Counted from the first letter of the stretch, positions 39,063 through 53,083 are shown. The stretch is 64,000 bases of DNA from Dirofilaria immitis (GCA_024305405.1 JAKNDB010000087.1:5086501-5150500), one strand, 5' to 3'. Numbers and translations: made by a program. Notes: generated by a model not told the origin, from the sequence alone.

Positions 39063-42000
39063 ACTACGTAGTATAAATCTATCTAATCTGAAATTAATCT
39101 GAAATAAGAAAAGAGACAATCTAATAATGAACAAAGTTTTTGGCTGCAAGAGTCCAGCGCAATGATGGCTATTTGGATCTTTAACAAAAACACCTTAAAG
39201 CATAATGCAAAATAATTCAAGACACTATCTCTTAAGAATGACCATAACTTAGGAAATGTGACTTTCTCTGGCCAGTAAGAGTGCCACTATCTTCCCGGCA
39301 TATGAGCACTTAATTCTATTAATTGAGATGATGCGTAAATGGGAAATAGAATAACAATAACAAAAAGGAGCACAACATTTTACGTTGATTTCAAAAATAC
39401 TTTTCTAACATAATCAATCTTTCAAATGAATATACCAATTCACATTACGACTATACCTAAACCTGTCGCCAATACGCCACAGCATTACAAAAACATAGGT
39501 GCACAAGTTTGCATAGCATGGATAGTTGCTGTTTACAAATTCGGCCGGTCATGAAATGCTGGTCGGGCCGGATATGAAAAGAACTTAAGATTGGTTGGGT
39601 AGATGAAGATTGAGGATTGGGCGAATGTATGCGGTAGCCATTTGTGGAAGGATGTGGGGATAAAGTAGTAACAGAGTCCTTTCGATAAACTATGTCAACT
39701 CAATGATGGAGGTATATCATACTATATTCCAAAAATCATCCATTTCCTCTTTCTTTACACATATTTTAATGAAGCTCAACTTTTGTTCTTTTTATAAATC
39801 TCGTTTTTCATCCTATTTTAATGATATCTCGGAGTGCTCTCTCTCTCGTCTTTTCTCTTCCGATGTATGCAGAATTTACCCCCATACGTTTCCTCAATCG
39901 TCTGATGACATTACTTTTTCACTTGCAGTCAAAGTTCATGGAGACTAAAGCATGATGGTCCTTTCAAGTTTGGAATGGTCTTTTACCAATCTAATGGTTG
40001 TATGAAAAAGATAGACAATTGTCTATAAAAAGAACAGAATTCAGAGACAACTTATTTTAAAATACTGTGTGATAAATAGAAAACTTATAATTGAAAAAAT
40101 AGTAATGAAAAACTGTAATTGTGAAATTGGTGAACAAAAGAAAACATGAAATGAAGCCCTTTTCTGAGGGAAGAGAGGTCTTGTGGTTAGGCCCAGGATA
40201 ATTCCTGAGATATAAGTATTGGTTCAGTCGAAATTTTTGCTTTGAAAAGTCCAATTTGATGTTGTAGCAAAAGTTAAAAACTTGGAAATGGTTATGAGAG
40301 TTATACTTTTTCGATAAAAATAGGAAAAATATGTCCAATGCAGACAGTCTTCCGTCATCACAGGTGATGAACTATCGTTCTTCTGCTTCTGCATTTGGCA
40401 ATTATTAGGCTTATATTTTCTTGCTTCTATCCAATCTATTAAATTAGCAGTGGATAATGGACTATGAAAACTGTTAAAGGAACTGATTTCTGATTGTAAT
40501 ATGCGATATTTATTTATTCATTGCTTTGAGAAAAGCAAATATAATGCGCCCAATATATTATTTCAAACTTTGAATTTGTTCTAATAAACTATTGTTTCTA
40601 TAGGAACATATTTTTTCCTATTGTAATCATTTCGCGTTAAGAAATAAGCGATGAAAATGACTGTGGATTTTCAAATTTTATAACCTAAAAAAAAGTTTAA
40701 ATGGACAGATGGGAGGTTTTCAGATCATCGGAAGTGAATAAATGCCGGGTTTTCGAGTCATTTGGAAAATCTTGGAGGAGTGCGTATTTTATACTTCGAA
40801 AGTCTGCATTTTGATAAGAAAGAACTTATTGAAAGAATCAAGTTTCTGTTGATTGGACACTGATGAAACTATTTTTGAGTGTTAAAAGAAAGTGAGTATC
40901 AACAATGTTTGCAGCAAAATTGATTTAATTTGATTGCTTTATCTAAAAGATGAATTTCTATAATGTAAAATCTGCTTCGCTTATCATACTGGTAGATATT
41001 GGCGCTTATTCATATCAGCACTTATTAAATAGAAGACTTTTTAACTTTCATCAAGGAAAATAGACGCGTTCACGGCAAATATTATTAAAGCAATACTGCA
41101 TTAAAAGAGGATACATTGTGGGCTACACAACAAAAAATTAACGCAAAAATGCGATTGAATTATGTTGTTTTTGTAAAACTATATGTTCACGTTTATATAT
41201 TTATCATTTATATAGATTTGCATAAGTTGCATGACATGATTGCGTATTACGATACGGATGAGCTTTTGAAAGGAAACAAAATTTTGTTGATTATTTGAGA
41301 AAATTTCTTTCAATTGTGATGGAGTATAAGTAATCGAATAATAGACAAATTCACCTTTTCAGTCGCGGAAGTTTCATTTTCATATATTCATGTATTTTTA
41401 AGAGTTTTGAATATCGTGATTTTTAGAGAAACCTTTCAGATGGATTAGTTGTTCAAAATGAACTGGATAAATCAGTTAAGCGAATGAAATGGAGCTGGGA
41501 GAATGCATATCATAGATATTCATTAATGCCGGCATTTTCTTTTTATTTGGAATTTTTAGGATAAATGAAAAAATATGGATCTTATTTTCTGTTTAATTGT
41601 TCCTTATAATTTACTTCTAAAACATGTATTCTATCCTATTTTATCATAAGGGATTTTGATTTATTTCACAGCAATATAGTATATATCATAATGACAATGA
41701 CATGAAAATATTGTCAGTTTCGAAAATCGTTTATGCATTATATTATCGGGAGTTTTGAAAAAATGGGATGAATAAAAACTGGAATCATCTATGCATTTTT
41801 CATGCTTGATATCTTAAAATGTTTAATCTGAATTCATTTTTCTTTAAAATTTTGGACATGAAAAATTTTAAATAAATGTTCAAAAATATTTTATTCAACT
41901 TTTATTTCCTGTGCTTTCATTATTTCATTTTTGTGCCTTCAACCTTTTGTTTTTTAAAAGGTAACTTTAGGCAAATGCAGTAATTGAACATTCAATTACT

Positions 42001-43602
42001 TCCTTTTATCATGTTTTCCACATACCTTGTATGAATTATTTTTAGAAATCCAGATTTATTCTCTTGCTTTTTTATAATGAATAATATATATAGTAAAAAT
42101 ATAGTAGAAATTAGTTACTGCAGCAAAGTTATGCATGTACTAAAACGATTGTTTGAATGGTGTATAACAATCTTTTGGTCGTTGAGCGCTATTAAATAAA
42201 ATTAAAATTACAACCAAGTTACCAAACTTTTTATTCAGATCCTTAAATCATCTAAATTTGTGCCATAACAACTTTCTTTTACGGCTTATAGTTCACAGTC
42301 AAGTAAAATCTTGCTGAGGAAAATAAGCATTAATTAAGCGCATACTATTTTTTGAATTATTTTTAATTGCATTAAAGAGCAACAGCTCCAACTATCCGAT
42401 TCATATCAAATTATGCAGCTCTTGACTCCTTTCTTTCTCTGAAAATTGCTCCTTCTGAATAAAAATGTCATCCTTTCCAAATGGCATCTATACTAATATA
42501 TCTGTACTGTTGGCAGCGCCAGAAAAAATTTATGCATAACATGTGAAGCAAAAGCATTTTATCCGTACAATACGATACGAACAGGAAAAGTAGGCTATTG
42601 TCGTTTGGCAAGTTTCATGGAAGATGTTCCATTGGTAATAATCTTTGTGTAAATATAAACACTTCCTTAGCGTTCATTGTCATCGAAATAAGCTTTAGAA
42701 TTCCTGAAATATCAGTGATAAATCTAGAAGATCCAAAGTAGTCTTCAAATAAATGTATCGTTCGCCGCTCTTTGTAAAAAGCATATTTAGCAAGTTCACG
42801 TAAGTAAGAGATGAAACTATTTCTCTACCAACAGTAATATTCTTCAAGTCATTGTTTATCAGAGTTTGTTAAGAATGAATGATTGTTTTGCCTAACTATT
42901 TTTCAGTGATTTTATAACGATTGGGAATTGATCGAACTGAATTCACTGAAAACTTATGCAAAAGAGACGAAGCTAAGGCAAAGAAACTAAACGGACTGAT
43001 TCATTCGGATCTTCTCAGATTATTTGGAATAATGAAGTCGCGGTAATTAAAAAAGAGTTAAAACTTTTGCATATGCAGCATAATTCGTTGCTATATGTAT
43101 ACTTGCATGTGCTTGATAAAATCCTAGTATGTAATACGGTAAGAAGAAATGTCTTTAAAAATGTATAAAATTCTTTTCATCGTGTAACGGCGACACAGAT
43201 AAAGAAAGAAAACGATCAAAGTTTTTATAAAAGTGTGTACCAAATTTAAGAATAATTTAATTAATAATTATTAGTGAATTATTTATCCGGTACCAATTTG
43301 CATTAACTTAATGACTAAAATTGATGCTGTTCTCTATTTATCTCCGTTATCTTTTAATTTTCAGGAACTTTTAAATGTTTCACGCAACTTCCTATTGTTC
43401 CTTGCATTAGCCTATCTGGCTTAATTTTGCAGGAATATTGTTGAATTTATTAGTAGCCGATAAATAATGCCATCATATTTTTTTTTATCTAATTGCAAGT
43501 GAGTTTAAAAGAATTTATTGATAAAACAAAGGAAAAATTTTATTTAGCGTTAACACATCAGCCTCGAATATATTCCAAGCTTATTAAGTTACATTTATTC
43601 TT

Positions 43603-43645
43603 ATTGAGTTTCAGTCTATATTCCAAATATAGATTGAAACTCAAT
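43603..43645. repeat. Inverted repeat, 18-bp arms, 7-nt loop
   Basis: ATTGAGTTTCAGTCTATA (43603-43620) matches the reverse complement of 43628-43645 at 17 of 18 positions. A strong, short hairpin. Confidence 0.8.
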
Positions 43646-46262
43646 TTACATTTAAAACCGCAAATGATTTCATTCTTTCTTCTTCCCGATATTTTTATTT
43701 GAATTCTCCTCTGTAATCATTCTAACCACGCAATTGCACTATTACGAAAAACAAGGAACCCTTCATATTTTCGGTGAAATACTAATTATGGACTTACTTC
43801 CTTCAAGATCACTTAAATTTAATCAAATTTTTGCAGGAGTAAAATTATTAACTTTTAGGATATAATAAATCAGACAAAGAAGTCAAAAAATTTCGAATAA
43901 TAAATGACACTAATAATGAGTTTTGACACAAATTCTTTTTTGCGTTGTTTAAACTACAAAAATATCAAAGTATCATATATTGTCAAATGCATAAATATCG
44001 TTTACAGTATACTTCAGAAAATTGAGCTTTTATTATATATTTATAAAAGAACGAAGAAAAGTAACTGTATAATGATTTCAATGGAATTATGAACAAATAG
44101 CATAATTTATTGTCTCCTCCACAAAACTCTCCGAAATTGCTATCTCGCTGAAATAATAACTCATGTTTTATTAATTATAAGATAGTCTAATTCCTAGAAA
44201 TAAACTTTTAAAGAAATTAAAAAGTGTTTAATTCGGATTATTTTAGCATTATTGACATTCTCAAATTATTTATCACTAAAACTGAAACTAGTGCGTGATA
44301 TGTTGGGAGCATACGATACGAAACTATATGAGATCATAGCAAACCCATTGGTTTCCTGTATTTTAAAAAATCAAGAATTTTCAGCGCAGTATGGAAATGT
44401 TGCAGAATCTTAAGTATAACTCTCTCAGAAGAATAGTTTCCAAAAGTTTTTGTTGGGATCAAACAACTGTAACCATATAGGTTCACTAGATGAACATAAG
44501 ATTCAGCATTTCTTTGGAAATTTATGAATTTTTATTCAGCATGGATTTATAACAAATATTAGAAGTAATTTGTTGCACCTTGTTTTGTCACTAAGTATCC
44601 TGTTTCTTATCCTTCTTTAATTATATATTATAGATAGATTTTTCAGAATAATTTATTAAACTAATGCACTGTAGCTGTGAAGAGTACGAGATGAAACTAA
44701 CAGACATTATTTGTCAGACAACATCATTTATTTTGTTTGGTGTTATTTTTATGTATAATGCATGTGAAAGCAAAACAATCATAGAAGATTTTTAACGAAT
44801 TGCAATAGACTAATATTCTACTGAACGCTTGGATAATTGAAGTTAGTTTTATCAGTTCCATTTTTTATTTTGATAACAACAAAGTTTTCAATTTTATTGT
44901 TTTTGGTCTAGAAAAAACTTAATAATATAAAAATATGGAAAAACAGACGATTTCTGCAATGTTTTTCATGGATTTAACCGAAATTTTTATATTAAATTCT
45001 TTTTAAATTCTTCAATTATTCTTATTACCATTTTCAGTCCATCCTACACGTCAGTTTTTTCTAATTTAATTTTTTTATCATAATTTTTCACAGAGGATAA
45101 GATTGATTGACAATTCATTACTAATAACTAATGGTAACAGTTCTATTTCAAACAAAAATTGGAACTCTAATCATTGTTTTTATAAACTTAAAAATTTGCT
45201 GTTGAATGGAATCAGTTTTGACATAAAATGTTGAACACGATTAAATTATATTTAGCACTGCGATAATTTTATTCATTTTAATAATCGCAACATTTTTAAT
45301 CAAAATTTGCTTAATGATGAAATGCTTCGTTAATATGATATGATTATAAAAGATGAAGAAAAAGAACTTATTTTATATTAAATATGAAATAGAACACTTA
45401 AAAATACAAATCAAACTTAGAATTTATCGTGAAAATTCTAATGTGTTATTATTTTTTCTGTGATAGTTTCGTTACATATATGATTCAAACAACGTGAAAA
45501 TTATTAAGATGGTAAAATAAGTAAAAGTAAAGTATTTCTACTGCAAATTGGTCCAACTTTTCCCAATAGCTATAAATTTAGGCCGAGTTTTGCTTTCGCA
45601 CTTTTGATTTTCGTGAAACTTTAAGATTCTCGACAGCAAATTATTTTGTAGTTAAATGAAACATCATCTTTCTTATTGCAATAAATCTTTGTTTTTCAAG
45701 CAAAAGACGTAATAAAGTTGAAAAATTCTCAAAAAAAATTTGATAAACTCAAATTTCTTGGCCCAATTTATCGCTAAAAAGGATCTTGCCAGAATTTAAA
45801 TATTTATGGAATTTACAGCGGTATACGATGAGCTTTTATATTAGCTGTCAGAGGATTATGATAATAATATTACTGAAAATTCATTTACCACTAGATCATA
45901 ATATCACGGAAATTCATTTACCACATATTCCATATCTATAAGATATCTAAGAAAAAAAAATACACAGTTCCATATGGTTACTTGATACGAAACTTTATAA
46001 TTCGTTCGTTTATTTTACGTATACATATTATAATGTTTGTATCTCAAGGATTTCTTAGATAGCCTATATAGCGCATATCAATAAAATAGTGAATTAATGC
46101 TATTGAAATTCTGGATAACAAACATTATGATCTTGATTGCTTTAACAACGCAAGATCATAAAATTTTTCAAGTAGTTCAGATTAGTGATGAAAGTGATGA
46201 AAGATGATGATGATACGAGGCGATTACTGAGTGTAAAACTACCATAGACGAAAATATTCATA

Positions 46263-46320
46263 GTGCTTATATCGAACTTCTTTACCCAACAGTGCTTATA
46301 TCGAACTTCTTTACCCAACC
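46263..46320. repeat. Two exact tandem copies of a 29-bp unit
   Basis: The unit beginning AGTGCTTATATCGAACTTCT is repeated head to tail at 46263 and 46292. Confidence 0.95.
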
Positions 46321-47230
46321 ATCTGCAAATTCTCATTCCTATTGAATCTTCGTCTCTTCCATTTTATTTTCAAGAAAGTGTTCTGCATGAAATTAAAAAA
46401 CTATCCAATTAAAATTACACATACTTTTATCTTTCAAATGACAAATGATCGAAAAAAGAGCTATTCTTCATGATTATTTTGACCAGCATCACCAAGCATA
46501 TCGAGAATATACATCTACCCATGTCGACTTTATTGAATGTAGTAGCACGCATGCAATCTGCTCATCAGATTCAAATTTTTCAACATGAAAGCACCACTGA
46601 ATTAGATTGAACAAATCAAAATCTCATAATCGAGAATAGTTAGCTGTAATCAAATTTAAATTCATTATCAAATATGATAATTCTTTTCGTAAGCTATCTT
46701 TCACTTCATTCTAAAATTGCATTCCAAAATTCTTTTGTAATACAAATTATTCTAAAAGTAGTTTAAAATCCTTATAACTTGAAAAATATAGGTTTTACGT
46801 GCATTTTTCCATAACTTAAGCAATTTCAATGTCCTCGTCAGTTTTAAATCTTTTAATTCCTAATTTTGCTGGTTCAATATATACCGTACTAATCAATTTC
46901 AGATTTGTTCGATGATATTTTCAAGCTGGACATTTGATCAGAGAGATATTAATTATTTTGCATATTCAGGCACTATTGGCACATTAAACTACATCAAAAA
47001 CGAAAGCTGACATATTCTCAAGACTTAGGTTCGATATTCTCATTTATGATTGCTTTCGTTTAAATTGACTAACTAAATCTTTAAACAAAAAGAACATTTA
47101 GTAGCTGATCAATATTCTCGAGATGTTCCATTTTATTTTATCATAGCCAAGTTACTTTCCTTTTCAAGTTATTCCTTTTGAGTTATTCCTTTTAAAAAGT
47201 TAATTTTAGGCATACAATATTTATAAATGA

Positions 47231-48097
47231 TTATCTCTTCAGCTTTTTCTGCTTTTTGCTTTTTCTTCCATCCAACTTCAAACACGAAATCAGAAAATTT
47301 TTCATAAACTTTGAAGATTTTCTCGACTTCAGAAGATCTCTAAAAAACGAAGTCACCTTTCCTGCATTTTTCCTAAAAATATTAAAAAATCATATTCTGA
47401 GATGGGTGAGAAAAAGAAAAGCAACATAAACTAAATCTAATATTTCGCACAATTGCTCATTTCTCAAAAATTCTCCTTTGTATATTTTACTTTGTATTAA
47501 AAAGAAGAAAATGAAGTACGACTGCTGTTGCACGAAGAAGTACACTTTTTATATCACAAACTTAATAATTCCAGCAAGTATCGTAACACTCATCGCCATT
47601 ATTGGATTTTTTTCCTCTCAAATCCATATTCCTTTTCTACTTTTAATTTAGCAATCCAATCAACCAGTCTTAGTTCAGGATATACCGTTAACCAACATCA
47701 GAAAATTTCTCAAATTCTTTAGTGTTTAGAACGTCGACAGCAAATGGTATGTGTGAGGAAAAAGTGTTACTTGGCATCACGAAATTACTATCAATATCAT
47801 ACTGATCATGATGATTTCCGATCAGATGCTGACCACATCCACATTCATACCGCTCATTGGTTTCATACATATATATTTTCCATTTTTTGAGCATATGTTT
47901 CTTAAATAATTGTTATCTGTTGTAGACATAAATGATTTCAGCATTGAAATTCTTTCCAGTATTGCTTAGGTAGTAAGTAATTAATAAAATTCTAACCAAT
48001 TTTTCCATCCACTTACCTCAGGTGGTTCATTTTGACTATGATAATAATCACTTCTGGAAGTTTGGCATCTTCTGTTGTTACTGACGTTCAAAAACAT
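47231..48097 (-). CDS. Small unrecognised gene, three-exon model
   Basis: Exon 1 (48097-48017) starts with ATG nine bases after TTTTTAG and encodes MFLNVSNNRRCQTSRSDYYH... up to a perfect GTAAGT donor. Exon 2 (47900-47693, after TTTAAG) encodes KKWKIYMYETNERYECGCG, then GNHHDQYDIDSNFV and an aromatic-rich segment, and ends phase 1 before GTTAAC. A third exon (47337-47231, after TTTAGAG) keeps phase and ends in a basic tail (GRKSKKQKKLKR). An alternative acceptor two bases earlier opens another long frame, so exon 3 is uncertain. The protein would have about 131 residues with a CGCG...H element of unclear meaning. I do not recognise the family. Confidence 0.42.
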
Positions 48098-48099
48098 GG

Positions 48100-49129
48100 T
48101 CTTCTAAAAAGCCGTCGTATTGTTTGTTTGCTTGATGAAATTCATCGCATATATCTTTTTGAAGGCATACCAGAACACTTGATGAGCATAAGGTGTAAAA
48201 ATTTATTCCAAGATTGTTGAATAATTTATTCAAAGAAGGATTGGAATCAGCTTGAGAAATAAATCTTTAAATCATATTTAAATAAATTACCCAAACCATA
48301 TGGAACTAGGCGTTTTAAACGAAATATTCAAATTTTGAATTCATGCGGATAAAAAATCCTTTCCTAATAAAAATCGTAAGTAATACCCATTAACCAGGCT
48401 ATCATTTGAAATTTGCATTTAGAAAGAATTGAAAGAACAACTTTGAAAGCAACATGTGACCGCGTAAGGACGAGATAGTTAGGAAACAATGAAAAAACAA
48501 TCGGAATTTTTACAGAAAATAAAAAGTAAGAAGTAGTCGAATCACATTCCAGCGAATCGTCGAAATTGTTTTTCGGAACTACCAATTTACTCATCTCAGT
48601 TTGCATTCATATTATTGTCTTAAACTGATTTGGCTCTTTCTAGTTGATAAAGGTCTCAATAGGCACTGCACCGTATACTGCTTTGGCCAGTATTTCCTCC
48701 CATGTCTTCTGCTGTCATCCAGCATGATTCATTAGAAGGAGATATAATGTTGTTCTAAAAATGAATAAAAAGTAATGGCGGTCCAGTTCTTATCTCTTCA
48801 GGATGTTGTTCTAAAGATGCTTCGGAATAGCAGCAAAGGAGACCACACAAATTTCTAAGATTTGCGGTATATGGCGTACACTAATCGAATTGTCAAATTT
48901 AGTATTCTTAAATAGAAATGAATTTGGTGTTTTTGGACAATTTCATCAATGTATTTCTCATAGTTACCATTAATATTATTATTGTATCATTAACTCTTTA
49001 AAAGTATATATTTGTTCCATAATTATTTAGACTATCAATTATCGATTGATTTCATAAGACTAATTAAATTCCGGAATTAATGGATGAATTGTCATGAATT
49101 TATTTTAAAACGAAAATGGTATATGACAG
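48100..49129. other. Intergenic, no gene recognised
   Basis: The left part holds the upstream region of the gene at 47.2-48.1 kb. An 80-codon minus-strand frame at 48364-48606 has no splice context. Confidence 0.4.
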
Positions 49130-49790
49130 AACCATCGATTGCACGAGGTGAATACAAAAAAAAATATTTATGCAGTAGTTGGATTATCGAGCTATACAAT
49201 ACAATAAAATTTGGTAATAAGATATAGAGAATAAAATGAAGATGGTTGAGTAGATTACAGCAAGGAAGATGAATAATTTTAATAAAAAGGATATCTCCTA
49301 AAACGGATCTTAAGAGTACATCATATGTTATCCATATGCAGGTTGGGATTACAATATTATGTAAATTACATGATAAATGACAGAATTAGTTTTTATTCAA
49401 AAGGAAATTGCATGGGAATTATTTTCAAAGATACAGCATTCTTACAACTGTATGAGATTTGAAGGCTTTTTCACTATTGTATATGAGATTTGAAAGCTTT
49501 TTCAGTATTATATGTGAGATTTGTAAATAAAATAGTTCTTTACAGATTAGCTGGCAGATTTGAGAACCTTTATATAAAGAAGAAATATTTCCTTTGGACA
49601 ATTTAAATATTGAACAACTGACTTATTACGTATAAAGTAATGTGTCCTTTATTCCGGAAGTGATTTTTTCTTTTTTATACTGAATTTTTAACTGTTTACC
49701 TTATCGCTATCTTTTTCGATTCTTTCCGACACAAACGCTCTAATGCTTTTGTCACCCATATTTTCCGTCCGATTCCTCATGACAACTAAC
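49130..49790. mobile_element. MITE-like repeat, copy B
   Basis: Diverged copy of 9742-10430 in the same orientation. Its right edge, ATTCCTCATGACAACTAACA (about 49773-49792), is nearly the reverse complement of the left edge of copy A, showing terminal inverted repeats. It contains an internal tandem repeat (next entry). No coding capacity. Confidence 0.5.
49448..49515. repeat. Internal tandem repeat of about 31 bp in MITE copy B
   Basis: Two adjacent units built on TATGAGATTTGAARGCTTTT, plus the start of a third. Copy A has a shorter, decayed version near 10148-10190. Confidence 0.7.
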
Positions 49791-50565
49791 AACGAGAGAA
49801 ATTTTTCTGCAGCTTGTTTTTATCGTTTTCATCGTCATTTTTTTTCGTTTGTCACCATTGGTATCAATTTCCCTGGTTTCTATTACTGGTTCTCTATGGA
49901 TCATTTATTATATGAAAATAAATATTTCCTACGCAAATTATTGCTACATCGATGATTGCAGCCTATAGCATTGTAATAATTACTTGTACTAATTGTGATA
50001 ATCAAGTTTTAAAGAACTTAATAATATATGAATAAAAATTGTTTCGTTCAAGGAGTGAGTTATTCTGATTCTGGATTCCTGCATACTTTCTTTGAATAAA
50101 TTATATTTATGGTTATGATGATTTTTTTCCTTTTCAATGAAAGTTAAGAATATCTTCTTTATTTTATCAAAATAATATGCCTTTTCTTTTTTATTAAGAA
50201 ATTTAAGGACCAGGAAATTGATTTTGTGATTTTGTTTTTACTGTCTAAATTTTTTTTCTCCCGTTAGTATCATTGAATGTCCATTAATCACAAAGCCTAA
50301 ATTTTATTTTCTAGTTTTTGTTAAATTACGAAAAATATTCCATTTAAGTATGTCAGAATTGAGAATTTCGTTTTAACTTTGGTACAGTTATACATAATTG
50401 CCTTCCTAGTTTTAATAAAATATGCTGCTTATAATGAGCTTTTTCGTAGGAATAAACATTACTAATGCACATAATGTCATTTGTTTTACATTAAACATTA
50501 AACATCAACTGAAATTCCAATAATATCAAAAAAAAATCAGTTCTATTCGACGCAGTTTTAATATC

Positions 50566-50629
50566 ATGCCGTTGTTACTGTTTGCGGTAACCTTTGTACT
50601 TTCTCAGAAAATTTGTCGAGCTGTTCCAG
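50566..50629 (+). CDS. Possible signal-peptide first exon
   Basis: ATG 10 bases after a CGCAG acceptor-like site, followed by MPLLLFAVTFVLSQKICRAV and a donor CCAG|GTTTGT in phase 1. The composition is that of a classical secretion signal. The next acceptor (TTTCAG, exon start 50884) gives only nine more residues before a stop in the matching frame, so either the product is a very short peptide or the true second exon lies elsewhere, possibly among the + exons at 52.5-53.1 kb. Unrecognised. Confidence 0.33.
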
Positions 50630-51069
50630 GTTTGTAATTTCTATTTTAGATTTGCGGTTATCCAATACATCTTAAGCTATTGCAAACAAGAAGAGAACTC
50701 AATGGTTCAGTTCAGAAATTTCTCAATCCAAAACTTTAAAAAGCTATAAGTTGTTGGTTTTCAATTGTTTAAGCTCGTTTAATCGTTCTTTGACACCACA
50801 TTTTAAGATATCAAAGATTAGCATTATATATTAATTATTTGAGGAATTGGGAAAATACGATGAAAAACAATATTTTATTTCAGCACGACAACAATTCCTC
50901 ATATTCGATTGATCCAACATTTACTCTCTTGATTGATACAGAATGACTTAACAATCAGCAATATTGGTATGACGGAATTTCACTTTTTTTTCAATTTATT
51001 TAAATATCATAACTTCTGATGTAAGTATTACTTATGGATGATATGAACCAATTATTCGTCTGGTGAGAA

Positions 51070-51242
51070 TTATTCCGAATCGTTGAAAAAAATCCATATT
51101 TTTTCCACTTCTCTGTAACTTTTCTTATATTTCCTTATCCATTTCAATTTTTCTTCCCCACTCTCGTTTAGTTTCAGGTGGAATTTTGTTTGTTGCATCA
51201 AATCCCATTTTACTTCCAAGTCCGCTTTCAGGGAGGCAAAAT
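51070..51242 (-). CDS. Possible terminal exon of an unrecognised gene
   Basis: After an acceptor AATTTAG, 57 codons read [20 protein letters not shown], then [20 protein letters not shown] and a stop. The charged, helical, Trp-containing composition is unlike the surrounding noise. I did not find upstream exons on the minus strand and do not recognise the family. Confidence 0.33.
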
Positions 51243-52511
51243 CTAAATTCACATCGGTATCAGTTTATATCAAGTCATCGATGTGGTTTTTGCTTCGTAA
51301 CATTTTCATTTGAATGGAATAAAAAGATTACTTAGAAGAGAGAATTACATATAAAGTTCTGATTAAGTGATATTGATGAAAGTGAAATACGCTTCTATAA
51401 ACGAACCTCTTTTAATTTCTAATTATTTTTCAGTTTCAATCGTTAATAGTGGGCTGATTATTTATTGTTATTGTTTTCATCCATCTATTCTTACAGTCTA
51501 TTAACTTTCTTCCATTATGACTCTTAAATTTATTATAACCGATACCAGTATTTGGCTCTAAATATATGAATGATTCAGATATGTTTTATTGGTTTTATCA
51601 ATATCAGATTTTTCTAGATCTTACTTTGTTTCAATTACTTCCTGTTTTAACTGGATATCGATCTCGTTAATAGCAACAATAATTAATGAATTATTTGAAA
51701 TAATGAAGCATGTGAATTGATGCACCTAACCCAATTTTTATTGCCATACAAACAAGAATGGATTGACCAATTTTGAAACAGATTCATTCTAATGAATATG
51801 ATGATCAAATCTACATATAACGTTTTCTAGATTCCTGATACTTTTGTCTACAATAAGCGGTGTACTTCACTTTCTGTTTACTTTGGGTTTAAAAATTCTT
51901 AATTTTTTATAATACACTTTGCTTAGAAAAAAATTTAAAAATTATGAACTTAGCATGGTAATGAACCGCGAAGAAAGTGAGAGATATACGAATGTTATCG
52001 TGAAAAATAGACACTATTTTCCTTACGATCATCAAGTTTGGCCCGAAATCTATGAATTCTAAAACAATGATGATTAATCAAGTAAATTAAGAAAAATATG
52101 GATCTATGAAGAAATCTAGGCAGTAACATTAGGAAAGGAAATAACATGTGAAGGGCAGAAATTTAATGAATATATTCAAAATTACTTCAGCAAGTATTCA
52201 GTGAATGCAATCTAAAGAACTTGATAGATGAGCTCTCTGATCAGATTTTTATATGATTATTTCTCATAATTTTCTTTAACTCTGTGATCGTAGGCAAACA
52301 AAAATAGTTATATATGCAGTCGAATATTCCGAACGAAAAATGGAATGTTCTTTTTTTGATCTCCATCGCCGCGAAGTGAATTTTATTTTTACTAGCTTGT
52401 TTTTTTTGTACTGCTCCACTTTGCTTTCGTCGGATTTACTTAACATATCTTGAACTTAAGAAAGGCTTGATTTGCAAATTATGAAAAGTTTAATGTTTTT
52501 TCATTTTCCAG

Positions 52512-53083
52512 TATTTATATGGACGTTGTCAAGAGCCGGTCATTATCGAAGGATTTTTGATCATCAGAAGAAAACTATTATACTACATGGTTAATCTTGT
52601 CATAACTATTATTTTTAAATTTGAAAAGATTAAGCTTTTGGACGTGGTAGATGTTTGCAGGATACAGCGATAGAAATAAAGAAAAATAGTTATTTCTTAA
52701 AAATTCTTCCAAAAATAGTGATTTTAAAGAGAATCGTTGCTGCTTTTTCTAAATTCAGTGACAATAGTTGGCTTTTATGCCAATATCGACAAATGATGAA
52801 AAACGGAAAAATTACAATTAGTATCACTACCCTGTTAACAATATCTATTTTATATCGATGGCTTCCGATCAAATACGAACAACTTCGGATTTTTACTCTT
52901 ATTGGTAATATTATTATTATACGATTCCTTTTACCTCTATTGTTTCGTATCACTCTTTCGAACAGGAATCAGCACTGTGATATATCTGTAAATGATAGTA
53001 TCTCACTCTACGTATTAAATTTTTTTAGTCATAACCTCATGATAGGAATAAAATATCATTTCGAAAAGTTTATTTTTGGTTAA
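52512..53083 (+). CDS. Last two exons of an unrecognised membrane-type protein
   Basis: Exon X (52512-52589) lies between TTTTCCAG and ATG|GTTAAT and reads YLYGRCQEPVIIEGFLII..; exon Y (52661-53083) follows TTTGCAG. Both are phase 0. Exon Y is 141 codons, one of the longest open frames here, starting DTAIEIKKNSYFLKILPK, then VAAFSKFSDNSWLLCQYRQ and two hydrophobic stretches (ITISITTLLTISILY and LRIFTLIGNIIIIRFLLPLL). At least one upstream exon with the start codon is missing from the model. The minus strand of exon Y is also open for 88 codons but lacks splice sites. Confidence 0.42.

Larger units (their letters stand above)
39063..47230. other. Transportin upstream region and gene desert
   Basis: Just upstream of transportin is a GC-richer patch (39540-39580, with two GGCCGG motifs), plausible promoter sequence. 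From 40 to 47 kb I see only scattered open frames of 60-70 codons without splice context, and short repeats listed separately. Confidence 0.5.

Noticed and set aside
44190..44412. Open stretch of about 70 codons on + (RDMLGAYDTKLYEIIANP)
   Set aside because: Some protein character but no start, acceptor or partner exon. Stretches of this length are expected by chance in 64 kb.
48032..48220. 62-codon + frame with a signal-peptide-like start
   Set aside because: It lies opposite the minus-strand first exon, which has an ATG after an acceptor, a GTAAGT donor and a phase-matching second exon. The + frame has no neighbours.
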